From Pseudomonas graminis (GTDB lineage: Bacteria > Pseudomonadota > Gammaproteobacteria > Pseudomonadales > Pseudomonadaceae), in assembly GCF_002093745.1 (NCBI RefSeq), contig NZ_MTSB01000004.1, positions 62,001-126,000 of the forward strand: a DNA stretch of 64,000 bases, written 5' to 3'. Positions 9,748 through 18,419 of the stretch are shown here, one piece after another. How positions within the stretch are numbered: the first letter of the stretch is position 1; every line of letters starts with the position of its first letter. A program made the translations under genes and the position numbers. Below the pieces are notes generated by a model. The model was not told the DNA's origin. It saw only the letters and a list, made by a program, of their open reading frames with translations, and searched no databases.

Positions 9748-10746
9748 TCAGGACTTCGCCTCTTCGCCCATCCGCTGCTGATTTTTCTCGCCCATTTTCT
9801 TTGCGCGCTTTTCCAGCACCAGGTACACCACCAGCGCAATCAACAGCGGCAGGAGGAAGTAAATGGCGCGGTAGCCGATCAGCGCCGCGAGCAGACTGCC
9901 CTTGGAAAACTGGTGAGCCAGCAAGGTGATAAACACCGTTTCGAGCACACCCAGCCCGGCCGGGATGTGGGTGATGACACCGGCGATGCTGCTGATCAGC
10001 AACACCCCCAGAATCGCCGGGTAAAAGGCCTTGTCGGGCAACAGGGTATAAATCACCGCAGCCATCAGCGACCAGTTCAGCGCTCCCAGGCAGGCCTGAA
10101 TCAAGGCCTGCTTCATCGAAGGCAGGTTGAATTCCTGATCACGAATCGTCCATGAACGCTTTTTGGAGAATCGGCAGGCCAGCAGGTAAGCAGCGCACAC
10201 GGCCAACAGACCAAAACCGATCAGTTGCAGGGTGGTGGTGCCAATCGACCATTCTTCGGGCAGTTCCAGAAAGCGCATCGAGAACACAAACCCGGCCAGC
10301 AGCATGTAACCCAGCCAGTTGGTGATCAGGCTCAGGCTTAAAATCCGGGTGATGGTCGACACATCCAGCCCCAGCCGCGAATAGAGTCGATAACGCAAAG
10401 CGATGCCGCCGACCCATGAACTGAGGTTGAGGTTGAACGCATAGCAAACGAACGTGACCGGCACAATCTGCTTGATCGACAGTTTATGACGCGTGTAATA
10501 ACGCGCCAGGATGTCAAACCCGCAATAAGTCGCGTAGCTGGCGAACGCCACGGCGGCTGCCATCGCCAACGTGCTGGCCTTGTACGACGCCAACGCCTTC
10601 TTGACCTCTTGCCAGTCAAGATTCTTGACCAGCAAAAACAGCAAGACCGGCACGGCAATGAAGAAAAACACGTTGAAGATCCGCTTGGCCCATTTCCATT
10701 TGGCGCCGTGCGCACTTTGCGGCGCTGCGCTCGCGGCCTGGGTCAT
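9748..10746 (-). CDS. ybhN: YbhN-like integral membrane protein (UPF0104 / LPG-synthase TM family)
   Basis: A 332-residue membrane protein with many hydrophobic segments spread over the whole length and a basic C-terminal tail. It belongs to the family of lysylphosphatidylglycerol-synthase transmembrane regions (UPF0104) and lacks the soluble aminoacyl-transferase domain of MprF. It overlaps the upstream cardiolipin synthase gene by four bases (ATGA), so the two are probably co-translated. The same three genes occur in E. coli as ybhP-clsB-ybhN. Its role is unknown; the context points to phospholipid handling in the inner membrane. Confidence 0.8.
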   Translation of the reverse strand: MTQAASAAPQSAHGAKWKWAKRIFNVFFFIAVPVLLFLLVKNLDWQEVKKALASYKASTLAMAAAVAFASYATYCGFDILARYYTRHKLSIKQIVPVTFVCYAFNLNLSSWVGGIALRYRLYSRLGLDVSTITRILSLSLITNWLGYMLLAGFVFSMRFLELPEEWSIGTTTLQLIGFGLLAVCAAYLLACRFSKKRSWTIRDQEFNLPSMKQALIQACLGALNWSLMAAVIYTLLPDKAFYPAILGVLLISSIAGVITHIPAGLGVLETVFITLLAHQFSKGSLLAALIGYRAIYFLLPLLIALVVYLVLEKRAKKMGEKNQQRMGEEAKS

Positions 10747-11993
10747 GACGTTTTCTCCTGATCCATCGGGTGATTGTTCTGTTGCTGTTCGATCACTTTC
10801 GCCTCCGGCACCACATCGCCGGCCCGCAAGGGCTTAAGCCGTACACCGTGAACCGGAAACAGACCGGCAATTGCCGGAAACCGTCGCAGGAAAAAGAAAC
10901 TCAGCACGATCATCGGCGCGCGCCACCACTGGCCACGCGCGGCACCTTTCAGGCTCATCTGGGTGCTGTGGGCAGCCGCCAGCTCCATCAGGTGGTCCTG
11001 CAAGTGCTGGTTGAGGTTCGGGTCACGAATAAACAGGTTGGCCTCCAGGTTCAGTGCGAGGCTGAGCGGGTCGAGATTGCTGGAGCCCACCGTGGACCAG
11101 TCCTGATCGATCAACGCGACCTTGCCGTGCAGCGCACGCTGTTTGTACTCGTGAATGACCACCCCATCGCGCAGCAGGTAGGTGTAGGTCAGCCGCGAGC
11201 AGACCCTCACGAACGGCATGTCCGGCTGGCCTTGCAGGATCAGCGTGACTTTCACGCCGCGTCGCGAGGCATTGCGCAGCTCGCGCAGGAAGCGGTAACT
11301 GGGGAAGAAATAGGCGTTGGCCAGGGTAATCCGCTGGGTCGCGCCACGAATCGCCTCGAGGTACTGTTCTTCGATGTCATTGGCGTGTTCGCTGTTGTCG
11401 CGCTCGGCAAGCAGCATGCTGGCATCGCCGGCACGGTCGAGCTTGAGCGGTATCGGCGTCAGTTTCGACCGGACCGCCTCACTGAGCATGCTCATCGCGC
11501 TCTTGTGGATGTCACCGACAATCGGGCCGCGCACCAGAACGGCGTAGTCCTGCTTGGCGGTCAGCCCGGTGTCGGTCATATGATCAACGCTGTAGTTGAT
11601 GCCGCCGATAAAACCCAGCTCACCGTCAATGACCACCACCTTGCGGTGCAGGCGGCGGAACAGGTTGGTACGCATGCCCATGAATCGCGGGCGCGGGTCG
11701 AACAGCTGGATCTGTATGCCGGCATCGATCATGGTTCTGACAAACGTCGAACTCAGGTCAGAGGTGCCGTAATCATCGACCGTGACCACCACTTTTGCGC
11801 CGTTGCCGGCAGCTTCGAGCAATGCCTGCTGCAAGCTCTCGCCGATCCGGTCTTCGAAGATGATGAAGGTCTCGATCAGCACTTCCTTGCGCGCGGCGCG
11901 AATGCACTCGAATACCCGACTGTAAAAGTCTTCGCCGTTGATCAGCAGCTCTACCGAGTTGCCGTCGCGCCACTGCCCTGTCGTATTGCTCAT
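10743..11993 (-). CDS. clsB: Cardiolipin synthase B-type phospholipase D family protein
   Basis: A 416-residue phospholipase D superfamily protein with two HKD motifs: [16 protein letters not shown] in the first half and [18 protein letters not shown] in the second. This is the pattern of ClsB, which joins phospholipid head groups to make cardiolipin. The frame is open 16 codons further upstream, but the ATG at 11993 overlaps the stop of the preceding gene as ATGA, so it is taken as the start. There is no N-terminal membrane segment, which separates it from ClsA. A C-terminal hydrophobic stretch ([19 protein letters not shown]) may anchor it. Confidence 0.88.
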   Translation of the reverse strand: MSNTTGQWRDGNSVELLINGEDFYSRVFECIRAARKEVLIETFIIFEDRIGESLQQALLEAAGNGAKVVVTVDDYGTSDLSSTFVRTMIDAGIQIQLFDPRPRFMGMRTNLFRRLHRKVVVIDGELGFIGGINYSVDHMTDTGLTAKQDYAVLVRGPIVGDIHKSAMSMLSEAVRSKLTPIPLKLDRAGDASMLLAERDNSEHANDIEEQYLEAIRGATQRITLANAYFFPSYRFLRELRNASRRGVKVTLILQGQPDMPFVRVCSRLTYTYLLRDGVVIHEYKQRALHGKVALIDQDWSTVGSSNLDPLSLALNLEANLFIRDPNLNQHLQDHLMELAAAHSTQMSLKGAARGQWWRAPMIVLSFFFLRRFPAIAGLFPVHGVRLKPLRAGDVVPEAKVIEQQQNNHPMDQEKTS

Positions 11994-12775
11994 AAGGTCA
12001 ACTCCACCGCCAGCGGTGCATGATCGGAAAGATGAGACCACGGTCGACTGGACAACACTTTCGGACTGTGGGATGTCGCATTGCGCACGTAGATCCGGTC
12101 CAGCCGAAGCAACGGCCAGCGGGCCGGAAAGCTTTTCGCCGGGGCGCCGAAGCGCTCTACAAATACCTCGTACAAACCCGTGCCGTGCAAGAGTGCATCG
12201 GCGCGCTGGCGCCAGTCGTTGAAGTCACCGGCAACAATCACCGGCTCCCCTTCGGGAAGACGCGCCATCAGCTCAGCAAGCAGTTTTAGTTGCTGACGCC
12301 GATGACTTTCAAACAGCCCCAGGTGGACGCAGACGGCATGCACATGGCCGTAATCGGGCACATCCAGAATGCAGTGCAACAAACCGCGTTGCTCTGTGCC
12401 ATCAATGGAAATATCGAGATTTTCGTGCTGGATGATCGGGTACTTGGACAACAGCGCGTTACCGTGATCACCGTCCGGGTACACCGCATTGCGACCGTAG
12501 GCAAAATCGCTCCACATGGCGTCGGCGAGAAACTCGTATTGCGAGATCGTTGGCCAGTCCTTGACACTGCGGGCATGGCGATGCTGTTCACCGTGTACTT
12601 CCTGAAGAAACACGATATCAGCCGATACACTGCGCACCGCTTCACGCAATTCCGGAAGAATGAAGCGGCGATTGAAAATGCCAAAGCCCATGTGCATGTT
12701 CATGGTCAGTACATTCAATGAAACGCTGGCCGACACCGGCGTGGCGGGGCCGAAGGGCGGATTGGCACTGGTCAA
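11990..12775 (-). CDS. ybhP: Endonuclease/exonuclease/phosphatase family protein (YbhP-like)
   Basis: A 261-residue EEP-superfamily protein. The fold's signature residues are visible: an early N and E ([18 protein letters not shown]), VAGDFNDWR in the second half, and a C-terminal [10 protein letters not shown] with the catalytic Asp-His pair. Members hydrolyse phosphodiesters, from DNA to phospholipid head groups. As the first gene of the ybhP-clsB-ybhN operon, a lipid-related substrate is more likely than DNA, but that is inference. Confidence 0.8.
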   Translation of the reverse strand: MTSANPPFGPATPVSASVSLNVLTMNMHMGFGIFNRRFILPELREAVRSVSADIVFLQEVHGEQHRHARSVKDWPTISQYEFLADAMWSDFAYGRNAVYPDGDHGNALLSKYPIIQHENLDISIDGTEQRGLLHCILDVPDYGHVHAVCVHLGLFESHRRQQLKLLAELMARLPEGEPVIVAGDFNDWRQRADALLHGTGLYEVFVERFGAPAKSFPARWPLLRLDRIYVRNATSHSPKVLSSRPWSHLSDHAPLAVELTL

Positions 12776-12979
12776 GACTCGCTCCTGGGTGAATATTCAC
12801 GTTATATGAAGCCACCCATGAGCACAGGTTCCATCCTGTGACGTTCATACTGCTTAATTGCCATACTCAGCGCCGCAGGCACTGACCTTCAAATAAATCA
12901 CACATAAATGAAACGCAGGATCGCAGCAAACTGCCTAAGCTGTGAACAGCGCCAGTAAAAAGCAATAAGGAACTCAACC

Positions 12980-13519
12980 GTGGATGCACCGATTTCTCGA
13001 CGTTACACCCCAAGAGCACGATGGCTGCACTGGGTCATGGCTGCCCTGATCGTGCTTGCGTACACGCTGATTCTAAGCCGCACCCAGTTTGGCAAAGGCT
13101 CTGAATACCGACTGCTGGTTGTACAGAGTCACTTCTGGGTGGGCATTCTGATTCTGGTCATGGCGTTCTTTCGCGTGGCCGAGCGTCGACGTCACCGTCC
13201 GCCCGGCATTACGCCGCCCCTTGAAGGCGTGCTTCGCCTGGCAGCCACCCTGTCGCATTACGCGCTGTACGCGTTTCTGTTCGCACAGCCGGTGCTGGGC
13301 CTGCTGACCGTGATGGTGGAAAAAGGCGCGTTGCCGATTCCCCTGACCAGCCTGCAGATTCCCTGGCCCCTGCCGACCTCTGACCGCACCGCCGAGACGT
13401 TCGAAGACCTGCACAAGTTGCTCGGCTCGATCTTCTACTACGTCATCGGGCTGCATGTGATTGCCGCGCTCTGGCATCACCTGGTGCGCAAGGACAATAC
13501 CCTCAAACGCATGCTGTAG
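12980..13519 (+). CDS. Cytochrome b561 family protein
   Basis: A 179-residue di-haem membrane cytochrome of the bacterial b561 (CybB) family with four predicted transmembrane segments and conserved histidines (RWLHWVMA near residue 16, SHFWVGILIL near 51, SHYALYAFLF near 93, and the final GLHVIAALWHH). These proteins pass electrons within the inner membrane; E. coli homologues use ubiquinol and superoxide. The start is a GTG preceded by AAGGA at suitable distance; no in-frame ATG exists nearby. It converges with the next gene, ending one base from it. Confidence 0.88.
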   Translation: MDAPISRRYTPRARWLHWVMAALIVLAYTLILSRTQFGKGSEYRLLVVQSHFWVGILILVMAFFRVAERRRHRPPGITPPLEGVLRLAATLSHYALYAFLFAQPVLGLLTVMVEKGALPIPLTSLQIPWPLPTSDRTAETFEDLHKLLGSIFYYVIGLHVIAALWHHLVRKDNTLKRML

Positions 13520-13520
13520 C

Positions 13521-14270
<750 letters not shown>

Positions 14271-15281
14271 TTAATCGATCAGTTGAGCAGCGCGCAGCGA
14301 CTGAAGCGCCGCCAGCCAGCGCGGGTGTTGTCGATAGTCGGTGCTGGCCGTTGCCTGGCCACGCATGCGGGCAATACGCGGTGAAGGTTTGACCTTCAGC
14401 CGCTGAGCCGCACTGAGCGCCAGTTCCGCAGCCGCACGGTCGTTGCAGACCAGCCCCATGTCGCAGCCGGCAGTCAAGGCCGCCTCGATACGGCTGGCGG
14501 CGTCGCCAACGACGTGAGCACCTGCCATCGACAGGTCGTCACTGAAAATAACACCGTCGAATTTCAATTCGTCGCGCAGGATGTCCTGCAGCCAGCGCCT
14601 TGAAAAACCGGCTGGCTGCGAATCGACCTTCGGATAGATCACGTGGGCCGGCATCACCGCCGCCAGTTGCTGACTCAAGCGTGCAAACGGCACCAGATCA
14701 TGGGCGCGAATCTGCTCCAGGCTACGCTCGTCATTGGGAATGGCCACATGAGAGTCGGCTTCAGCCCAGCCATGACCGGGAAAATGCTTGCCGGTCGTCG
14801 CCATGCCTGCCGCGTTCATGCCGCGAATGAACGCGCCTGCCAGCAACGCTGCACGCTCGGGATCACCTTCGAACGCGCGCGTGCCCACGACAGCACTGCG
14901 CTGATAGTCCAGATCGAGCACCGGGGCGAAACTCAGGTCGAGTCCGACCGCCAGCACTTCGGTTGCCATCACCCAGCCACAGTGTTCAGCCAGCGTAACG
15001 GCGTCAGGCTTTTCGGCGATGACACGCATGGGCGGCAGGCGCACGAAACCCTGACGCAGACGTTGAACCCGCCCGCCTTCCTGATCCACGGCCAGCAGCA
15101 GGTCCGGGCGAACGGCGCGTATCGCCGCGCTCAGCTCACGAACCTGACGTGGATGCTCGATATTACGGGCAAAAATGATCAGACCTCCGACTTCGGGCTG
15201 ACGTAGAAACTGACGGTCTTCGCTGGTCAGCCAAGTGCCGGCGACATCAACCATCAGGGAGCCTTGCAGGCCAGAACTCAT
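14271..15281 (-). CDS. nagZ: Beta-N-acetylhexosaminidase NagZ
   Basis: A 336-residue glycoside hydrolase family 3 enzyme acting in the cytoplasm on muropeptides: it removes N-acetylglucosamine from 1,6-anhydro-MurNAc peptides during cell wall recycling, making ligands that control AmpC induction. The NagZ signatures KHFPGHGWAEADSHV (catalytic Asp-His loop) and FDGVIFSDDLSMAGA (nucleophile Asp region) are both present. The frame is open 23 codons further upstream; MSSGLQGSLM gives the usual length (about 332-336). It lies 87 bp behind psrA in the same direction. Confidence 0.93.
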   Translation of the reverse strand: MSSGLQGSLMVDVAGTWLTSEDRQFLRQPEVGGLIIFARNIEHPRQVRELSAAIRAVRPDLLLAVDQEGGRVQRLRQGFVRLPPMRVIAEKPDAVTLAEHCGWVMATEVLAVGLDLSFAPVLDLDYQRSAVVGTRAFEGDPERAALLAGAFIRGMNAAGMATTGKHFPGHGWAEADSHVAIPNDERSLEQIRAHDLVPFARLSQQLAAVMPAHVIYPKVDSQPAGFSRRWLQDILRDELKFDGVIFSDDLSMAGAHVVGDAASRIEAALTAGCDMGLVCNDRAAAELALSAAQRLKVKPSPRIARMRGQATASTDYRQHPRWLAALQSLRAAQLID

Positions 15282-15368
15282 AGAAAAACCCTTACACACC
15301 AGTGCCTGTTTCAATCCCGGCATGGTGCTTGATCCTGAAGCCCGACGCAATGCGACCGGGCAGTACCG

Positions 15369-16085
15369 TCAGGCTTTGGCGACCGCGGGGGTGGCGGTGC
15401 TGCTCTTGGTGCGCGGCCTGAGCTGGGCGGCAATCATCACCGGATCGCTGACGCCGGTGTCGGCCCGCATGCCGGCGGCCAGAAACGGCACCATCAGGCG
15501 CATGACCTGCTCGATGGAGGTGTTGACCCCAAAATCAGTCTCGGCGATGGCACGCAGGGCCTTGATGCCGGACATGCTGAACGCGGCAGCCCCGAGCATG
15601 AAGTGAACACGCCAGAACAGCTCTATCGGTGGAATACGCGGAGCGGCTTCATTGACCAGCGTCATGTAGCGGCGGAACACCTTGCCGTACATGTCTTCCA
15701 GGTAACGGCGCAAGTGGCCCTGGCTCTGACTGAAGGCAAGCCCGAGCAAGCGCATGAAAATCGACAGGTCATTACCGCTGCGTGGCTGCACGACAAGCGC
15801 TTGCTCAACGAGAATTTCCAGCAGTTCTTCAAGACTGGGATTGTGCCCGGGAGTGGCCTGACGCCGCTCCAGCTCGCGCTCAAGACTGACGCAGAACGGC
15901 CCGAGAAAACGTGAGAACACGGCTTGAATCAGGGCCTTCTTCGAGCCGAAGTGATAGTTCACCGCCGCCAGATTGACCGAAGCCTTGCTGGTGATGAGAC
16001 GCAAGGAAGTTTCAGCAAAGCCTTTTTCTGCAAATAACTGCTCTGCAGCATCAAGGATGCGTTCAACGGTTTCCGACTGGGCCAT
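15369..16085 (-). CDS. psrA: TetR-family fatty-acid-responsive regulator PsrA
   Basis: A 238-residue TetR regulator with the helix-turn-helix at residues 8-55 (AEKGFAETSLRLITSKASVNLAAVNYHFGSK, given here as key region only) and a long ligand domain. PsrA in pseudomonads is released from DNA by long-chain fatty acids, represses itself and the fadBA operon, and activates rpoS. Position next to lexA, the 238-residue length and the matching palindrome just upstream support the name. The fadBA operon it is known to control lies 6 kb away in this window. Confidence 0.92.
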   Translation of the reverse strand: MAQSETVERILDAAEQLFAEKGFAETSLRLITSKASVNLAAVNYHFGSKKALIQAVFSRFLGPFCVSLERELERRQATPGHNPSLEELLEILVEQALVVQPRSGNDLSIFMRLLGLAFSQSQGHLRRYLEDMYGKVFRRYMTLVNEAAPRIPPIELFWRVHFMLGAAAFSMSGIKALRAIAETDFGVNTSIEQVMRLMVPFLAAGMRADTGVSDPVMIAAQLRPRTKSSTATPAVAKA

Positions 16086-16099
16086 GGCTCTCTGCCTAA

Positions 16100-16113
16100 C
16101 AAACGAACGTTTG
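16100..16113. promoter_or_regulatory. PsrA autorepression box
   Basis: CAAAC-GAAC-GTTTG is a perfect inverted repeat and a full match to the published PsrA motif (G/C)AAAC-N2-4-GTTT(G/C). It lies 15-28 bp upstream of the psrA start codon, where bound PsrA would block transcription of its own gene. Confidence 0.85.
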
Positions 16114-16298
16114 AAACATACGTATCAGGCGGTCTGCTTGTCAAGCAGGCCCGTTCACTTTATGGCCGAACAGTCACGAAAACGAGGGTTAAATGACAAT
16201 CTGCCGTTAAAAGCAGGCTTCCTGACGAGCCACCGGGTATGCGCTGTGATCACCGCTCGGCGGCGAAAGTGAAATGGGTGATTGCCAAGGCGCCTTCA

Positions 16299-16314
16299 CT
16301 GTATATAATCCCAG
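16299..16314. promoter_or_regulatory. LexA box 1 of lexA promoter
   Basis: CTGTATATAATCCCAG fits the SOS operator pattern CTG-N10-CAG, with the TATATA-like core of strong LexA sites. It is 30-45 bp ahead of lexA. Confidence 0.88.
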
Positions 16315-16317
16315 TCA

Positions 16318-16333
16318 CTGTATAAAAAGCCAG
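16318..16333. promoter_or_regulatory. LexA box 2 of lexA promoter
   Basis: CTGTATAAAAAGCCAG is a second CTG-N10-CAG operator. Its start is 19 bp after that of the first box, close to two helical turns, an arrangement that would favour cooperative autorepression. It ends ten bases before the lexA start. Confidence 0.85.
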
Positions 16334-16343
16334 AGCGCCCATC

Positions 16344-16952
16344 ATGATAAAACTGACGCCACGCCAGGCTGAAATCCTGGGTTTCATCAAACGCTGCCTG
16401 GAAGACAACGGCTTTCCTCCGACACGCGCGGAAATCGCTCAGGAGCTGGGTTTCAAATCACCCAACGCAGCGGAAGAACACCTGAAGGCATTGGCTCGCA
16501 AAGGCGCCATCGAGATGACTCCGGGCGCTTCACGCGGCATCCGCATCCCCGGCTTCGAAGCACGCCCGGACGACAGCAGCCTGCCGGTCATCGGTCGCGT
16601 AGCGGCTGGCGCACCGATCCTGGCCCAGCAACACATCGAAGAGTCCTGCAACATCAACCCGTCCTTCTTTCACCCCAGCGCCAACTACCTGTTGCGCGTT
16701 CACGGCATGAGCATGAAGGACGTCGGCATTCTGGACGGCGACCTGCTGGCGGTACACACCACCCGTGAGGCTCGCAACGGTCAGATCGTGGTCGCACGAA
16801 TCGGCGACGAAGTGACCGTCAAACGCTTCAAGCGTGAAGGCAGCAAGGTCTGGCTGCTGGCCGAAAACCCTGATTTCGCGCCTATAGAGGTCGATCTCAA
16901 GGATCAGGAACTGGTGATCGAAGGTTTGAGCGTCGGCGTCATTCGCCGCTAA
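16344..16952 (+). CDS. lexA: SOS repressor LexA
   Basis: A 202-residue repressor with an N-terminal winged helix ([21 protein letters not shown], key part residues 26-45) and a C-terminal self-cleaving peptidase domain. The cleavage site is Ala88-Gly89 (RVAAGAP), and the catalytic pair is Ser123 (GMSM) and Lys160 (VTVKRF). Under DNA damage RecA triggers self-cleavage and the SOS genes are expressed. Two LexA boxes precede it, so it represses itself together with sulA, ten bases downstream. Confidence 0.98.
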   Translation: MIKLTPRQAEILGFIKRCLEDNGFPPTRAEIAQELGFKSPNAAEEHLKALARKGAIEMTPGASRGIRIPGFEARPDDSSLPVIGRVAAGAPILAQQHIEESCNINPSFFHPSANYLLRVHGMSMKDVGILDGDLLAVHTTREARNGQIVVARIGDEVTVKRFKREGSKVWLLAENPDFAPIEVDLKDQELVIEGLSVGVIRR

Positions 16953-16961
16953 GGAGACGTT

Positions 16962-17432
16962 ATGCAGTTCCATCAAGCACCGCATTCGCAATTGCCACTG
17001 TTCGAGGCGTTTCTGGCTCAGCCCATCGCGCCGCTGCTCACAGATGCAATCGAAACGCCCTGGAGCCACGAGCCAGAAGTTTTCAGTGAACTGTCTTTGC
17101 GCGGCGCCGCCGGGAACTGCCTGAACCTGCTGGCTCCCATCCTTCGGGAGCTGAGCGAAGAAACAGACGCCCGCTGGCTGACACTGATCGCGCCTCCTTC
17201 GAGCCTGACTCAAGCGTGGCTGCGTGATGCGGGGCTGAACCGGGAACGAATCCTGCTGCTGCAACCTCGTGGCACGCAGAGTGTGCTGGAACTGACCCGT
17301 GAGGCACTTCGATTGGGGCGTAGTCATACGGTGGTGAGCTGGATCAACCCGCTTGGCACATCGGCGCGCCAGCAATTGATCAGTGCAGCGAAAATCGGCG
17401 AAGCGCAGAGCCTCAACATCCGACTGGGCTGA
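16962..17432 (+). CDS. sulA: SOS cell division inhibitor SulA
   Basis: A 156-residue SulA-family protein. In this family the protein binds FtsZ and halts septum formation during the SOS response. The conserved core around SLRGAAGNCLNLLAPILREL and WLTLIAPP is recognisable, as is the RecA-like fold region ending in SWINPLGTSARQQL. It has no separate promoter: it begins ten bases after the lexA stop and so shares the LexA boxes. The lexA-sulA operon is typical of Pseudomonas, unlike E. coli where the two genes are apart. Confidence 0.92.
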   Translation: MQFHQAPHSQLPLFEAFLAQPIAPLLTDAIETPWSHEPEVFSELSLRGAAGNCLNLLAPILRELSEETDARWLTLIAPPSSLTQAWLRDAGLNRERILLLQPRGTQSVLELTREALRLGRSHTVVSWINPLGTSARQQLISAAKIGEAQSLNIRLG

Positions 17433-17435
17433 AAT

Positions 17436-17464
17436 GCCCGGTCAACGTTGCCGGGTCGTTTTTC
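17436..17464 (+). terminator. Terminator of the lexA-sulA operon
   Basis: CCCGG (17437-17441) pairs with CCGGG (17451-17455), and the CAACGTTG between them can extend the stem. A run of T follows from 17459. It starts four bases after the sulA stop. Confidence 0.8.
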
Positions 17465-17477
17465 AGCGTCTCAACGG

Positions 17478-17711
17478 TCAATGCAAAACGTGAGGGCCGT
17501 CATCCTTCTCGACGTCACCTTCGGCCAGACGCCCAGCCATTTGCACGCCCACACTCAGCATCGCTTTGGCGACTTCGACATGCTGGCCCTGCATGAACGC
17601 TTTGGCATCCGCAGAAAAATCAAGCGTCACCAGAGAACCTTCGTCATCGGCACGACGCAGCTCGATACGCCCGTCAGGTAATTCGACAATTTCCAGAAAA
17701 GAGGTAGGCAT
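17478..17711 (-). CDS. Conserved small protein of unknown function
   Basis: A 77-residue acidic protein beginning MPTSFLEIVELPDGRIELRR. It has no signal peptide or membrane segment and reads like a small alpha/beta protein ending in a polar tail (EGDVEKDDGPHVLH). I do not recognise a function. The start is taken at the second Met of the frame (17711), since the first would add ten residues with no better ribosome site. A gene of this size is found at the same place, between sulA and topA, in other pseudomonads. Confidence 0.72.
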   Translation of the reverse strand: MPTSFLEIVELPDGRIELRRADDEGSLVTLDFSADAKAFMQGQHVEVAKAMLSVGVQMAGRLAEGDVEKDDGPHVLH

Positions 17712-17775
17712 TGGTACAGTTACTCCGCAATAGGCGGGCATTGTAACAGCCTGCCGGCCCGTACTTCATTGGTTT

Positions 17776-18297
17776 TCAGCACTCGCTCAAGCCTTCACGA
17801 AAGCGGATTGCCAACCCTTTGAGTTGCTGACGCCAGTTTTCAAGCGCTTCACGTGTCAATTCAGACTCCGGCTCAGCGTCCAGGTTCACAGCCTGTATCA
17901 ACGGCTGCGTGACATCGCCCTTGGGCTTTTTAGGCGCACGTGGCGGTTCAAACAGCGCGTTATAAGCGGCCAGCAACTGCGCCAGCCAGGTCTGGCGATG
18001 CTGAGCCAGCTCGACCAGTTCCGCCATTTCGGGAATCGCGATGGCGTCCAGCACTTCCTGAGTCAGCAACTCTTCGGCGCGACGCGCGTTTGCCTGTGGC
18101 AGCCGATAGAACCCGGCTATTTCGTGGCACAGACCCAGCAGTGCGCCGTACAGATGAAACAGCGCAGACTCACGCTCGGCCTGCAACAGCGCCGGGGAGT
18201 TCACCGCCTGCCCCTTCTCTGCCCGGCCCAGCGCTTCGAGCGCAAGCCCGGCGAAATAGATCTTCTGGTTGGTACGGGTATAGAGCTCATGAGCCAT
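17776..18297 (-). CDS. DUF6586-like protein of unknown function
   Basis: A 173-residue mostly helical soluble protein starting MAHELYTRTNQKIYFAGLAL. It resembles a pseudomonad family of unknown function (DUF6586, from memory) conserved next to topA. The frame is open 42 codons further upstream but into the topA 3' flank; the ATG at 18297 follows a GGAGGG ribosome site. It lies downstream of topA on the same strand with a 122-bp gap. No catalytic motif is visible. Confidence 0.7.
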   Translation of the reverse strand: MAHELYTRTNQKIYFAGLALEALGRAEKGQAVNSPALLQAERESALFHLYGALLGLCHEIAGFYRLPQANARRAEELLTQEVLDAIAIPEMAELVELAQHRQTWLAQLLAAYNALFEPPRAPKKPKGDVTQPLIQAVNLDAEPESELTREALENWRQQLKGLAIRFREGLSEC

Positions 18298-18419
18298 GAC
18301 GAAACCCTCCATAACAATGGGACAAGACCAGCATAGCCTGCGACGCGAGGATAACCCGGGTGAAGAGGCCCGAGCCTGGTGAAAACGGTGTCCGGCTCGA
18401 TGGAGCCGGACACGTGCGA

